64,000 nt of DNA, taken from Rutidosis leptorrhynchoides. Its lineage: Eukaryota > Streptophyta > Magnoliopsida > Asterales > Asteraceae. The position numbers and the translations under genes are program-made. The notes under the pieces are model-generated. The model was given only the letters and a program-made list of their open reading frames with translations. It was not told the DNA's origin and ran no database searches. The DNA lies in assembly GCF_046630445.1 (NCBI RefSeq), contig NC_092341.1:258522001-258586000 (forward strand), read 5' to 3'. This document shows positions 34,268 through 47,804 of the stretch, in pieces; within the stretch, counting starts at the first letter, position 1; every line of letters begins with the position of its first letter.

Positions 34268-36355
34268 TTTATTTAGTTTTATTTATTTTATTTTTATAAT
34301 GTTACTACATTTAACACTTATGTTGATATTGTAATAGTTTTTATAATTTTCTAACTTTTATTATTATATTTTAATAATTTTTGAATGTGGGGTAATATAC
34401 CAAACTTCAAAAATATGTATATATGTTTGCAGTTTATCTTATGTACACAACAGGGTAAAACAACGCATTTTCAAAGACTGGCATTAAGTTCAGCAAATGC
34501 AACTAATTTTGACGACAAGATGAAAAATAAATGTGATGTAACAACAAGACGGAATGAACAAATGATATGTACCATTTAACATTCAACACAAACAACAATA
34601 TGTTTGGAAACTTTGGTAAAATTTAATCATTTTTCTACGCTAATCACCCTCAATAATTTAAATTGTTACTGATTTCTTGCAAATGAGGGCATTGCAAGAT
34701 CTTAAGTGTGGGAAGGGGTTAAATTCTTTCGGATTTTAAAAAATTTTTATTTAAACACTTGGTCACCATTAAAAATACTAGTAAAGCAGTAGTTGTATTA
34801 GAATCTAGTGCTCTCTGATAATAAAGAACAGCCCTAGTTTTATATACTGACTACCCAATTCTAGTAAAATTTTTCAAAATTTTCAATTAAATGAACTCAA
34901 AATCATGTTTATACATATTTATGAACTATAAAACTAGGTGTTAACACCGAAATTATTGTTACCTTGGAAATGACATAAATTGAGAAACAAACCAAAATGT
35001 TAGAATTCATTTAAAATGGAATAGAGGACAATAAAAAGGAAAATAAAATCCAAATGTGGAAAAATTTACCAAGTTATTTAAAACATAAGTCACATATTTC
35101 TGTAACAAATAATTGAAGATACTTTTGCTTTGGACTAAACTAAACAGTTTTACCCAATTTACTGTAATATATTTGAAAGAAAAAATGGATCTACACGATG
35201 AATCAATTCCATCATTAAAAGGAAGTAAAGTCTTCTGAAAAAGAAACGCGCTTCTTGATTTAGGTCATGAAGTTGTCGTCCAGACCAGCTGTAAGTTGAC
35301 GAAAAACCTAGAAAAGTCATCTCTAAAATCAGCAGAAAATCCACGGACCTCAGCATAAAACAGGGTCGCCAAGTGGTCAGACTTATCCTAACCATGAGAG
35401 GATCTGTCTTGTAAAATGGAGAGGACGTCGTGCAAATTAGCTTGATAAGGCTAATGAATCAGATCTCCAGAAAGGATAATCTCCTTAAAGATTAAAAATC
35501 AGCATTTAAGCCTGATATTACTCAATCCTAGAGATTGACCTTAAAGATTGAGAATTACAAACTCATGGAATTCAATGATATCTAAACTCGAGCTTGAACG
35601 AGAAAATATTTTGATCAAAATTTCAAACCGATTTGTTTTCTGAAAACCTATTTTCAATGCGTTCATTACCATTGAACGTAAAATCCTAGGAATTCACCTG
35701 GAATTCATTAGGTCATCTGAACCAAATCGGGTGTCAACCGTAAGAACGGTGGTTGTATAGCATGGTCAAAGACAGGACCTTGTGCCAGACCGGAAAATTA
35801 TAAGGGTGAGCTTTACTATTGCTCCTACAAAGGATAGTAATTGCGTCCGACACGTTATAGACCATAATTAAAAGCATGTCAGGGGATATTGCCTTAACAG
35901 TTGCTTGTTCAACGCTTTCCTTTACAACTGGACGGTAGTTTACCGAAAGGTAATATACGGGGCAAGTATACTGGACGTGTTGCTTTCCTAATACAAGGTT
36001 AGCAAGTGGGTGACACAAAACCACAAGTTTTGAGCTAAAATTTTCAAATCTGAAACCCACCAAACCCACAAAAATATTTTGCAAACACCGGTGAAGGGTT
36101 ATTCCGGAAAACTTATCTAGGGTAAAAAACTAGATTGAATTTTCAAAAAGATCAAATGTTTTCATAAAGATCCAATTTCCTTAATGGATCTAAATTTTTA
36201 TAGTCATGTGGGACTGTAAACCACATCGTTACTACCATTGTTTATACCGCCGTATAGAAATCACTGATGTAAAAAGTGTGAAGAATAAAGAAGTGATTCT
36301 AGTATTTCAAGACTATATTGCTTGAGGACAAGCAACGCTCAAGTGTGGGAATATT
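34268..36355 (+). other. Athila 3' non-coding region and polypurine tract
   Basis: No gene. Several blocks match the minus-strand derivative: 34385-34600 with 60130-60350, and 35170-36360 with 58371-59670, about 95% identical over the 210 bases I compared. An invariant 17-codon sense frame (ATG at 35185) is followed by the same TGA in both, and an antisense frame of about 79 codons also runs through both. The end, CAAGTGTGGGAATATT (36340-36355), is the likely polypurine tract. Confidence 0.7.
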
Positions 36356-36940
36356 TGATAATGCTAAAAACGAACATATATTTCATAGCATTATCCCTCA
36401 AGAAAGACAAGCTTTTAGTTGCAATTGTCCTATTTACAAGTGATATTCGTTTAAATAATAAAAGGTGAAGACAAAAGACAGATTCGACAAATTGAAGACG
36501 CAAACGACCAAAAAGCTCAAAAGTACAAAATACAATCAAAGAGGTTCCAATTATTGATAAGAAACGTCTCAGAATTACAAGAGTACAAGATTCAAAACGC
36601 AAAGTACAAGATATTAAATTGTACGCAAGGACGTTCGAAAATCCGGAACCGGGACCAGAGTCAACTCTCAACGCTCGACGCAACGGACTAAAAATTACAA
36701 GTTAACTATGTATATAAATATAATATAATATATAATTAATTATATATATATTATATTTATATATTAAAACCGTCGGCAAAGAAGATCCAAAAAGGGATGA
36801 GCTGTAAAAGCAAACTCCGCGACTTGCAGAGTTTGAAGGGCAAAAATACCGCGACTCGCGGAGCCCCAAATTTTGAAAATGCCTATAAAAGCTCGGGCAT
36901 TCTGAACGTTTTATATATCCTTTAATCTCTCTATCTAAAC

Positions 36941-36999
<59 letters not shown>

Positions 37000-38358
37000 A
37001 ATTTTAATTTCTAATAATAAGGGTATGTTAGCGAATGTTGTAAGGGTGTAAGTCGAAATTCTGTCCGTGTAACGCTACGCTATTATTAATCATTGTAAGT
37101 TATGTTCAACCTTTTTAATTTAATGTCTCGTAGCTAAGTTATTATTATGCTTATTTAAATCGAAGTAATCATGATGTTGGGCTAAATATTAAAATTAGGT
37201 AATTGGGTTTTGTACCATAATTAGGGTTTGGACAAAAGAACAACACTTGTGGAAATTAGACTATGGGCTATTAATGGGCTTTATATTTGTTTAACTAAAT
37301 GATAGTTTGTTAATTTTAATATAAAGATTTACAATTGGACGTCCCTATAAATAACCATATACACTCGATCGGACACGATGGGCGGGGTATTTATATGTAC
37401 GAATAATCGTTCATTTAACCGGACACGGGAATAGATTAATAGCCACTAGAATTATTAAAACAGGGGTGGAATTATGTACAAGGACACTTGGCATAATTGA
37501 TAACAAAGTATTAAAACCTTGGGTTACACGCAGTCGATAACCTGGTGTAATTATTAAACAAAGTATTAAAATCTTGTTACAGTTTAAGTCCCCAATTAGT
37601 TGAAATATTTGACTTCGAGTATAAGGATAATTTGACGAGGACACTCGCACTTTATATTTATGACTGATGAACTGTTATGGACAAAAACCAGACGGACATA
37701 TTGAATAATCCAGGACAAAGGACAATTAACCCATGGGCATAAAACTAAAATCAACACGTCAAACATCATGATTACGGAAGTTTAAATAAGCATAATTATT
37801 TTATTTCATATTTAATTTCCTTTATTTTATATTTAATTGCACTTCTAATTATCGCACTTTTATTTATTGTTATTGTATTTAATTGCACTTTTAATTATCG
37901 TACTTTTTAATTATCGCACTTTTATTTTATCGCACTTTCATTTATCTCAATTTCATTATCGTTATTTACTTTACGCTTTAAATTAAGTCTTGTATTTATT
38001 TTTAATATTTTACATTAGGTTTTAACTGCGACTAAAGTTTTAAAATCGAAAAATCGGTCATTAAATGGTAAAAACCCCCCTTTTATAATAATAATATTAC
38101 TTATATATATATTTGTATTTTTATAAATTAAACTAATATAGCGTTAAGCTTTGTTTAAAGATTTTCCCTGTGGAACGAACCGGACTTACTAAAAACTACA
38201 CTACTGTACGATTAGGTACACTGCCTATAAGTGTTGTAGCAAGGTTTAAGTATATCCATTCTATAAATAAATAAATATCTTGTGTAAAATTGTATCGTAT
38301 TTAATAGTTTTTCCTAGTAAAATTTAATAGTATTTTATACCCCTTAGCTTTAACATCA
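36356..38358 (+). repeat. Athila 3' LTR
   Basis: 2003 bp, TG...CA. Compared with the 5' LTR it has shorter (AT)n tracts, an extra block near 37590-37612, and scattered substitutions. The TATA box is at 36884 and the GC-palindrome pair at 36815-36863. Confidence 0.93.
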
Positions 38359-39868
38359 GTAACCATGACATGTTAGAATACATGTATAATACAAGAAAAG
38401 TTAGATAGGATATGGTTAGTATATATTCTAATGAATTAATCCCGTAATCAAATTATCCATTTCTAACCAATATTGTTTTGCCCATAATTTCTTCGTTATA
38501 AATCCGTTTTGAGTGAATCAAATTGCTATGGTTTCATAACGAACTGTAATTTATGAAACTAAACTGAAAAAGTGGTGGTTTATAGTCAGAGTTACAAGTT
38601 ATAATCCATATTTGAAAGAGGTAGTCATTTCCGTCAAAAGAACGACATCTTGATTAGCATTTTGAAAAACATACTTCAATTTTGAGTTTAACCATGATTT
38701 TTGGATATAGTATCATGTTCATATGAAATATCATTTTCCCAGAAGAACAACTTTTAAATTAAATATTATGATAGTTTTTAATTATCCAACCCAAAACAGC
38801 CTCCGGTTTTACTACGACGGCGTATGTCAGGTTTTACGGTGTTCTTCGTGTTTCCAAGTTTTAACTCATTAAGTTAGTATATCATATAGATATAAAATAT
38901 GTTTTAAGTTGTTTTTAAAAGTCAAGTTAGAAGGATTAACTTTATTTGCGAACAAGTTTAGAATTAACTAAAATATGTTCTAGTTTATAAACTCTTATAT
39001 AGATAGTTATAAACATATGAATTGAACAAAAGTTAAAGTAGAGTTTTTACCTCAAGTTTAGAATGTAAAGTTGCTGGAAAGAAGTAGTAGAACAAAACTT
39101 GAGAGAGTTCTTGCAAGTGTGTGTGAAAATTGGAAGTAGAATTTGGAAAATGAATGTGCAAAAATGAGTTAGAAATGGTGCTTATTTATAGGTTTGAAAA
39201 TTTGATTTTTAGTGAAAATATCTAAGATAAGTTAAAATGTATTAAGTCATGGATGACATATTAATTTGATTAGGTCATGGATGACATATTACACAAATAA
39301 TTGCAGATTTCTATTGGTATATACAATAATAAATACTTCTAGAAGCTGTGTATAATACGGGTAAAAATATCGTATGAATGCGAGTAGAATTCTTGAGAAA
39401 ATTGAACAAAAATACTAGTATAGCTATCCTTTATATGTATTGGTATATTATAAAGTGTATTCAATACTTGTAAGGATATATTTACTCTCGTAATGCATTA
39501 TATGTAAATACATTTTAACATAAGTTAATTACATCGTTTAAATAGTAACATATATATTGTTCAAAAACTCTTTAAATTAGTAGTATGAAAATATATATAT
39601 AATACTTTGTTAATATACTTAATGAGATATTTAATTATCATATTTTCAAGTTAAATCTATATATATATATATACACACATATATATATATATATAATTAA
39701 TACAAGTTATGACGTTCGTAAATCGTAAGAATAAAATGGTGACCAAAAGCTTGTGTAAAACTATTTCCGGAGGTTCAAGACTTATTAAAATTCATTGCTT
39801 ATCAAGTCGAAATTATTAAATCATATAAATAGTATAATCAAGTAGTCGAAAAAATCCGGGTCGTTACA

Positions 39869-40281
39869 GATGTGGAGGAGAGAAGTTCTGTTAAAATGTT
39901 GTATGATAGTAAGTGGCCTGAGTGTTGAAAATAGTAGTGATGGTTGTGTTACATCCGAGTAAATGTAATAAAAAATGAAATATTCTGATATTATGTAAGG
40001 TGATTCGTACACCATCTTCCTTTTGACATATACCATCAAATAATTTTTTAGACATTTTTACCCTGCTTTTAATTGTCACATCACACCATCATGTTTCAAA
40101 CTAAGGTTAAAGTGTCTAAATATTTTATTTAGTGATGTGTGACATAAAATAAGAGATATGCGGATCACAAATTTTATATAAACGATTAGTTTCCTTAAAT
40201 GTTTGTAACATAGGCTACACAGCACTGATAAAAGAGTGAAACGTTTTTTTGAACAACAAAGGATATGCATATATACGCCCC
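39869..40281. other. Old flank between two gypsy LTRs
   Basis: Continues the sequence left of the solo LTR (GTGGAGGA recurs at 11722 and 39872). It contains an imperfect inverted repeat, TGTCACATCAC (about 40075) and GTGATGTGTGACA (about 40132), possibly a miniature element, with no duplication that I could confirm. No gene. Confidence 0.4.
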
Positions 40282-41356
40282 TTTAACACCCCGTCAAAGT
40301 CCATTAACGGTGATGTTAACTCTGGTCCCAGTGCTTGGCCTGACTTCTATGTAACAGCAAAGTTCTACAGCGGAAGTAATAAGTACACGAGAATAGAAAT
40401 GCTAAAAGGTCAACACAACGGTTGGTGAGTTATAGGTTTAATATCACAACAGTATTAATGATAGACTGTAAAAGTTTTGTAGTTCAAAAGTTCGTAGACA
40501 ACAAAATGTCATAGTTTTAAATCTTTGTAGACAACAGAGTGTCTTAGTTTCAATCTTTGTAGACAACAAGATGTCTTTGTAAGTAACTAGAGGGGGGGGG
40601 GGAGGGTGAATAGTTACTTAATACGATTTTTGAAACTTTTTCGATGATCAATATGATATGAATAATAATTGATCACGTTAGTCAACTCAAACTATTGTGT
40701 GGTGTGTTTATGTTTGTAATGATGCGGAAAGTAAAGTAAAGAATATAAACACAAAGATTTATAGTGGTTCGGGTGGATGTTAACTAATCCACCTTAATCC
40801 ACTCCCCGATTCACTAATCGGGATTTGTTGCTTCAGTAAGCACTTTTCTCCAAATCCGGTGGAGATTCGATTTACAAGCCTTGTACTTCTCCTTAGACAA
40901 CAAACCTAATCCTTCTATCCCTTTGAAGGATTACCTCCAAATTAGATCAACTTATCTTCAACTTGGACAAGTATTAATCTCCAATGAGATTAATCAACTC
41001 CCTAGTTCCCTTTAAGGAAGATGATAGCTAAGCTAGCATATGCCTCTAATTACAAAGTACAAAGACTCTCCCTTTTTCAGTGATGACAATCCTAAGACAA
41101 TTCTAAGGATTAATACAACACTAAGTAAACTCACAAAGATAAGAATTTGAAAGTAAGTTTACAATGACCCCTTTTATAATCTATGAGATTATAAAACTTC
41201 TATTGCTTAATCACAAACATATGTAGAAGTATTATGTTCTTGTGATTCTCTGATGAATTTGAGTTGTAGCATGCAAGAGGTCCAAATCTTCAAAGTTCTC
41301 CAAGTCTTGCAATTTATATGGAGTGATAAAAGGTCAGCCCTATCTGCAGCTTGACT

Positions 41357-41385
41357 CACGGTCGACCGTGGGTCGACCGCACGTG
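41357..41385. repeat. Palindrome cluster in the solo LTR, first
   Basis: CACGGTCGACCGTG (41357-41370) is a perfect 14-bp palindrome, directly followed by GGTCGACC and CACGTG. Confidence 0.75.
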
Positions 41386-42544
41386 CTCCAGTCCAAAACA
41401 TATATCCGTTGTATAGCCGTTTGAATCAGTTTTGAACATCAGTCTTTGGACACTCTACTTCATTTAGCACCTGCAAAAGATAACCAACATCATATACAAG
41501 TACTATATGCATTAAATGTCCATTTACCTTGGATGGATTGCTTTGATAGTGACTTATCATGTTCAAAGTGGAAAGTCTAACATTCTTAGATACAAGACAT
41601 GATAATCATTTAAGGCAATCTCAGTTTTGTCATAATCCTTTATTTGTAATGTACACATTTGCTAAATCTCTATTGGTTGGTCAACATGTCATTGATGACA
41701 CAAACCCACTTTAATCACAAAGCATGCTAGTATTCATTTGAACTTGTTTGTAATTAATTAAGTGTGTTAATGATGTCTTGACAAATTAAGCATGTAGTAA
41801 CAATTAAGCATGTTGCAGGACATCAAGTTAATCAAGTTTAAACTTATAAACTTAATTTTAGACTTAAGCAAACCTATGTGTGTTAATGTTTCATTGTCTT
41901 TTAAGTTTACTAGATTATCACATTTTACAATTTATCCAAGTAACGCATGCATATATTGAAGTAGTCCAAACACTACTTCCATCTAGTAACAAATAGCAAG
42001 ACAAGTTTGATACATATGCATATTATCTTATTACTTAGCACTTAGCACTTATTCAAATAATACACATGTACTAATAACAAGTAGTCAAGTAATATTCATG
42101 TAATGACTAGCAAGAGATAATTAAGTAATCTTAGAATTAAGTATATAGTGATAACATAGCATTAAACTAAGACTAATAAGTTTTACTTGTAAAGTGGCAT
42201 TTGTAAGATTAATGTATAAGCATACATTAATATCCAACACATATACAAGGAAAGAGCAAATCTTAGTTGGGACTTGGTGACCATCCAAAGTATGTATAGA
42301 TACATTTTAGATGTACATGTTTTCCTGTAACACTTATGTGTTATCCTTAATCTAGGCTTAATCGTCATTAAGGTGTCATTAGGCGTGATTAACCAAGATT
42401 AGTGTTCTAGTGACCAAAACTCCTTTGGGAATGAAGGAGGCAACTATCCTAAGCATATTTGAACAGGTTTCATAAATTATAGATGCCCGAAAGTGGTTAA
42501 ACATTTTTCGATCAAAATCCGGACAGAAGGTTTCTGCAGTTGAC

Positions 42545-42632
42545 CCACGGTTAGCCGTGGAGTCGACCGTGCATCCCTGATTTCGTAAATCTGGGTGCAG
42601 GTCTCCACGGTCTGACCCGCAGTTGATCGTGG
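42545..42632. repeat. Palindrome cluster in the solo LTR, second
   Basis: CCACGGTTAGCCGTGG (42545-42560; 6-bp arms CCACGG/CCGTGG), then GTCGAC, then CCACGG...CGTGG arms at 42605-42632. Related in sequence to the first cluster about 1.2 kb away. Confidence 0.6.
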
Positions 42633-45600
42633 TTCAGCCGTGTACCATGTTTCACATTTTAGGCTTTCTTTGGTTTTTAGTCTTTTGCTAGATCAAGTGT
42701 GGATTAGTGAACTTGATGATTTATGTCAAGATATATACCATCACCTTTAGTTATGTGCATATGTCATCATCAAAACACTTATTGTTATGGGTTAAGGTTA
42801 GTATAGTCATTAAGCATAATCCCATGTTAACCCACATTCTCCCCCAACAGTCTTGTTTCAAGTTTTTGTAAGACAACAAAAATGTCTCGTTCAAGTGTTT
42901 GTAGACTATACCATGTCCAGTTTCAAATGTTTGTAGACAATATCATGTCTTGTTTCAAGTTGGTAAACCACAGGTTTAAGTAATATAAAGCAGAGTCTAA
43001 AAAACAGTATTCAGAGTAATGATTCTTTGTTTTAGACCACGAGATTTTCTGCGTATAACCCAGTTGTTGTAAAAAAGTTTATACATATGTTATGAGCACT
43101 TGAATATAAAGCTTTAACCCGCGAATAGATAAACGCTATGCGACTTCCTTTACCCTATGATAGCATATACCGATCAAGTGTATAAGTTACCAAGTAATAA
43201 GCACCCGTTCGTTGGGTGAGGCTGTCAGACCTAACGGATCTGTCCCTATGATTCGAGCTTACGATTGTAATTAAGATATTCATGCTAAGTGTGATGACCC
43301 GGGAATTTCCGACCAAATTTAAACTTGAATCTTATTTGATTTCGATACGATAAACAAAGTCTGTAAAATTGAGTCTCAAAATTTTGGAACAGTTTACGTT
43401 AATGCAATTACCCTTTGACTATTCCCGACGATTCACGAACAATTGTGTGTAAATAGATATGTAAATAAATATATATATAGATATAAATAAATATATACAA
43501 AAGTGTATATATAAATATTTAAATTAACAAGGTGCACTTAATCTTTTGGAATTAAAAATATAAAAGTAATTTATTTAAACCATAATTGTTATTAGTAACA
43601 TCATCGTATTATATTCATCACCATTATGTATTATTAGTTTTGTCTTATAAATAATATTATGATATAAATATGAAATTTGGTGTATATAAATTATTACATT
43701 GTTATTAATATTAATATTAATATTATTATAATTAGTATTATGAATATAAATAATATTATTATTATCATTTTTTATATATAGTTAATATCATCTAATATTA
43801 TCATAATTATTACGAAAATAGTTATTATTAGTGTTATTATTAATAATTATGTGAAAATAATACATGTTATTATTATTAACATTAATACTATGATTATTAT
43901 CATTTCTGTATCAATATTATTTATTATTATTATTGATATAGTTATTATTATTAATAACACATTTATTAATTATTATTATTTATTATATAATCTATAAATA
44001 AAGAAAAACTGGTACTAATCCGTTCCTTGTAGTTGTCATGCTGTATGTGATTTGTAAAATTAGTACCAATCAATGTTAAATCACAAGAGTAATTCCAAAT
44101 TCAATTATAGATCGATATTTTTTTGTTTGTTTTCTTTCATGTTTTGTTTTTGTGTGTATGGAGGATTAAAGTTTATGATTGTTTATTATAATAATGTTAT
44201 TATATTATATATATACATATATGCATAATATGTATGCACTCATCTCACCATCTCTAAATTCTTTCATTTCTGTTAATCGATCATCAAGTATATCACCAAG
44301 ACATCACCTTTATGGTTTTCTCTATCATCATCTCTCGCTGCTATGAACCATCACCAATACAATGCCATCCGTTTCTGTTTTTTGGTTATTCGATCAACCA
44401 CTAGAAACCACCGCTAACCGTCCATAACCTTCACCGTATAAACACGTTTAGGAAACCATACGCCACAACCTTATTTACTATATGCATATACATATACAAG
44501 GTATTGCATTCCATGATCACCACCTCCTTTCTTCTAAAATTTTGTTACTACTGTTTCAGTTCAAATCACCCTATCATCATAACCCATCGATCATCAACCA
44601 AATTGAAACCCATTATTCAATCACCACCTTCCAACGGCTACCACCATACCATACGCCACCATTAAACACGAACTACTAGGTAAGTTTTTCTGTTCTATAC
44701 AAACACTCTCCACTACCATTGAAAACCACGACTACCAATTCTTTTCCTTAAACTGTTTCTATCTATTTCTGATTCTAATCGATATTTTTGTGAACCACAA
44801 CATGAACACCGTCATCCACATTCTATTTCCTGTCACACTCAAAAATCCATTGAACCCCCAACACCATCGTGAAACCAAAGACCACCACCACCTCTATTCC
44901 TCTCTCTCTCATTTTCTCTCTCTCTTTTCTTTTAATCGTGAGCCACCATCAAACGGTTATATTATTTTCGCCGTTAAGATATTCGAACACCACCACTACA
45001 AACCCCATGGAAACTGCTACCATTTTTTTTGTGAATCTGATCAAACCGCCATTTTTTTATTTCTCTTCTTTCTTTTCGATCAAGAGCTGCTGCAACATCT
45101 CTGTTGCAGTTTCCTGTCTGTTGTAGCATCTCCACACTTCAAAACCCATTAGATGTTGCTGTCATTCTGTTACCTTTCGGTTTCAAACCTCACAACAAGA
45201 AAAGTCATCGACTATTATTAACATATGATGATACAGTGTTTTACAATAAGTGATAGTTGTTGGTGAATTGAGTTGGTACCGTATACTTTTTACTTTAGGC
45301 CGACAAGTGCTAATTAAATAATCCTACTTGATAAACTTTTGAGTTGTCTTAATCATTATTTGAAATTCCCAAATTGTGGTCGTGCAATATAACAGAAATG
45401 GGTACAAGTTTGTAATTAGACTGATGTGGCAGATGGGCCGTAACCTGGTCTTAATATTTGGGTCGAGACATAACTATATTTCTGGTGGGCCGAGAGTGCT
45501 TCTGTTGAGCCAGCAGACCATCTATAGTCCTTATTAGTCACTATATGAACCTCTGCAAAAATATCTTTTTCTTTGCTGTCTCGTTCACTTCTGATGTTGC

Positions 45601-45945
45601 CAATACTTGTTGATGGTGATACTTAGATGATAGTATGAAGTTAGGAATGATGATAATAAGATGATAAGAATGTTGAAGATGATAATTAGGATATTAGAAT
45701 GATAATGGTTAGATTGTGATAATAAAACATATGAAAGATAACGGGGACTAAGTTAATATTATGATACATGATAATAAGTTTCGATAATGATGATGAATTA
45801 CTACAATGATGATTAAGTATTATGAAGATGATTACATGATTATGATTATGAAGAAGAATGATGATGATATTAGTTTATGTTAGAAAGAAGATGAAACTAA
45901 TGCATAATATAGATAAAACTAAAATCGAGTTTATAGGAGAAAAAC

Positions 45946-46025
45946 ATGGATGGCAGAATGGTTAAGGGTGGTTGCGGGTATTCGAGAGGTCGTGGGTTGA
46001 GACTTGGCAGCGGCTATTTTTTTTT
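45946..46025 (+). ncRNA. tRNA-like, Pol III-promoter-like segment in the LTR
   Basis: TGGCAGAATGG (45951-45961) fits the tRNA A-box pattern TRGCNNAGYNGG except at one or two positions. GGTTGAGACT (45995-46004), preceded by GTCGTG, is a degenerate B-box (GGTTCGANTCC). They are about 40 bases apart, as in tRNA genes, and a 9-T run (46017-46025), a Pol III terminator signal, follows. It is duplicated in the 3' LTR (A-box 54021-54031). It may be a class II tRNA (Leu/Ser-like) or SINE-head relic; activity is unproven. Confidence 0.45.
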
Positions 46026-46072
46026 AGAAAACTTTTACAAGTTCTTTAAAGGTAGTAATATATTTATTTATT

Positions 46073-46186
<114 letters not shown>

Positions 46187-46854
46187 AGTATCATTATTAG
46201 AATTATTATTTTTTTATCATTATTATTATCATAATAAATTTTATTATTAATATTATAAAAATGAAACAACTTTTTATTTTATCATATAGCTACTAATTAT
46301 ATAAAACTATATTTATTACAACCATAGTAATATTTTAGTAATTTAAGTATATAAAATAAAGATAATTAATTATGTTATTAATAAAACACATGATTTAAAA
46401 TAAAAATTAAAAACACTAATAATATATAAATTTGTTCGATTACTATTATGTGTTTTAATATATATATATATATAAATGATATAGGTTCGTGAATCCGAGG
46501 CCAACCCTGCATTGTTCAATGTCGTCATATGTATTTTTACTACAAAATACAGTAAAGTGAGTTCATTTGCTCCCTTTTTACTCATTACATTTTTGGGCCG
46601 AGAATACATGCAAATGCTTTATTAACTGTTTTACAATATTTATATGCGTGAGTTTCATTTGATTCCCTTTTACTCTTTACATTTTTGGGACTGAGAATAC
46701 ATGCGCTGTTTTTACAACTGCTTTATTAAATGCTTTTGAAATATATTTTGAACTGCGAATACATGAAATGCTTTTATAAATGTTTGATGAGATAGACACA
46801 AGCAAAACATTCCTCGAATGAATTATTATGCAGACAGAAGTTCTGCGGATTATT

Positions 46855-46950
46855 GTTGAATTATGTGGACAGGATAATTGCCACCATTGAATTACGTGGA
46901 CATGATAATTGCCACCATTGAATTATGTGGACATGATAATTGCCACCAAT
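46855..46950 (+). repeat. 31-bp tandem repeat, three copies here and four in the 3' LTR
   Basis: Unit of the form GAATTATGTGGACA, then (T/G)GATAATTGCCACCATT. Three copies here; four at about 54903-55027 in the 3' LTR, so the number changed after insertion. Confidence 0.85.
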
Positions 46951-47373
46951 TGATATGAATGTTATGTATCGAGAGAATGATTTTGTACACAGGTTATGTG
47001 TAGGTTTTTTTGTGCACAAGAGATGTATACGGTTACTAAGATTTATGAAAATGATTTTGTACACGAGAAAGGTGTACTGTATTTAAAAGATATCGCATGT
47101 ACATTACAGGTGGGTATAAGATTCGGGCCCATTTGTAGCATGCAGCATTTAAATCTTGTGGTCTATCAAAATGATGAATTTTATTGTTTTATGATAAACC
47201 TATGAACTCACCAGCCTTTTGGTTGACACTTGAAAGCATGTTTATTCTCAGGTATGAAAGAAACCGTTCGCTGTGCATTTGCTCATTTTAAAGACATTAT
47301 TTGGAGTCGATCATCGCAATGGGACCAACTGTTGAAGACTTCGTCCAGATGGATTAGGACGGGTCATTTCAGT

Positions 47374-47385
47374 TGGTATCAGAGC
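47374..47385 (+). promoter_or_regulatory. Primer-binding site, initiator-Met-tRNA type
   Basis: TGGTATCAGAGC, two bases after the 5' LTR end, followed by GGTGGT. Confidence 0.93.
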
Positions 47386-47804
47386 GGTGGTCTTAGCGAA
47401 CCAGGTCTTGCATTAGTGAGTCTAACTGGTAGCTGTTTAGATGCATTAGTGAGTCTGGACTTCGACCGTGTCTGCATGTCAAAAGTTTTGCTTATCATTT
47501 CTAGTCGGAAATCATCTGCTTATCATCCTTAGAAAATTACCTGCTTATCATTCTTAGTCTAGACACATCTTACTGCCTCTATTGCTTAGATAGTGTATAG
47601 ACAAAACTCATATCTTAGTATATCTGCTAATACATATCTTAGCGTATCTGTTATTGTTACCTTTGCCTGACAGCTTCCGTAGATTCCTCCGTAACTTATG
47701 CGATTTTAGTATTATATAGGCATATGTAAATTATGTATTGCAGAGTACTAATCTACATCCTATAATCTATTTCTTATCGAAAATCCTTCATCTGATCATA
47801 CGAG
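47386..47804 (+). other. Leader of the large non-autonomous element
   Basis: Non-coding; contains short direct repeats (GCATTAGTGAGTCT at about 47411 and 47443; CTGCTTATCAT at about 47516 and 47541; CATATCTTAG at about 47608 and 47633). No gene. Confidence 0.5.

Larger units (their letters stand above)
13010..38358 (+). mobile_element. Athila-lineage Ty3/gypsy element, interrupted by a younger insertion
   Basis: LTRs 13010-15054 and 36356-38358 share TGATAATGCTAAAAACG starts and AGCTTTAACATCA ends, and are near-identical over most of their length. A perfect GTAAC duplication lies at 13005-13009 and 38359-38363. The internal part holds an Asp-tRNA-type primer site, gag-pol, a zinc-knuckle ORF, and an env-like ORF of the kind known from Athila. 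The element at 25477-33835 sits inside the env-like ORF. Without it this Athila is about 17 kb, large for the lineage. Pol and env-like frames are broken, so this copy is not autonomous. Confidence 0.93.
11744..39868 (-). mobile_element. Gypsy solo LTR, minus strand, split by the Athila insertion
   Basis: The two parts are 11744-13009 and 38359-39868, about 2.77 kb once rejoined. Read on the minus strand it begins TGTAACGACCCG (39868 leftwards) and ends GGACGGGTTGTTTCA at 11744, like the chromovirus LTR ends. A perfect 5-bp duplication, GATGT, flanks it (11739-11743 and 39869-39873). The part near 38480-38700 is clearly the reverse complement of 6180-6400 of the first LTR. No internal region remains, so it is a solo LTR left by LTR-LTR recombination. 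Confidence 0.85.
40578..42849. mobile_element. Solo LTR, probably copia superfamily
   Basis: TGTAAGTAACTAG...CTCCCCCAACA, flanked by the perfect duplication GTCTT (40573-40577, 42850-42854). No coding domain over 2272 bp. On the minus strand it begins TGTTGGGGGAGAATG, a start I associate with plant copia (SIRE-type) LTRs, so minus orientation is likely but unproven. Contains a G run after 40591 and two GC-palindrome clusters. Superfamily assignment is uncertain. Confidence 0.7.

Noticed and set aside
44482-45152. His/Pro/Ser-rich ORFs in the LTR, repeated in the other LTR at 52542-53222
   Set aside because: Low-complexity CACCA/CTC repeats in an untranslated part of the LTR; frame and length change between the two LTRs.
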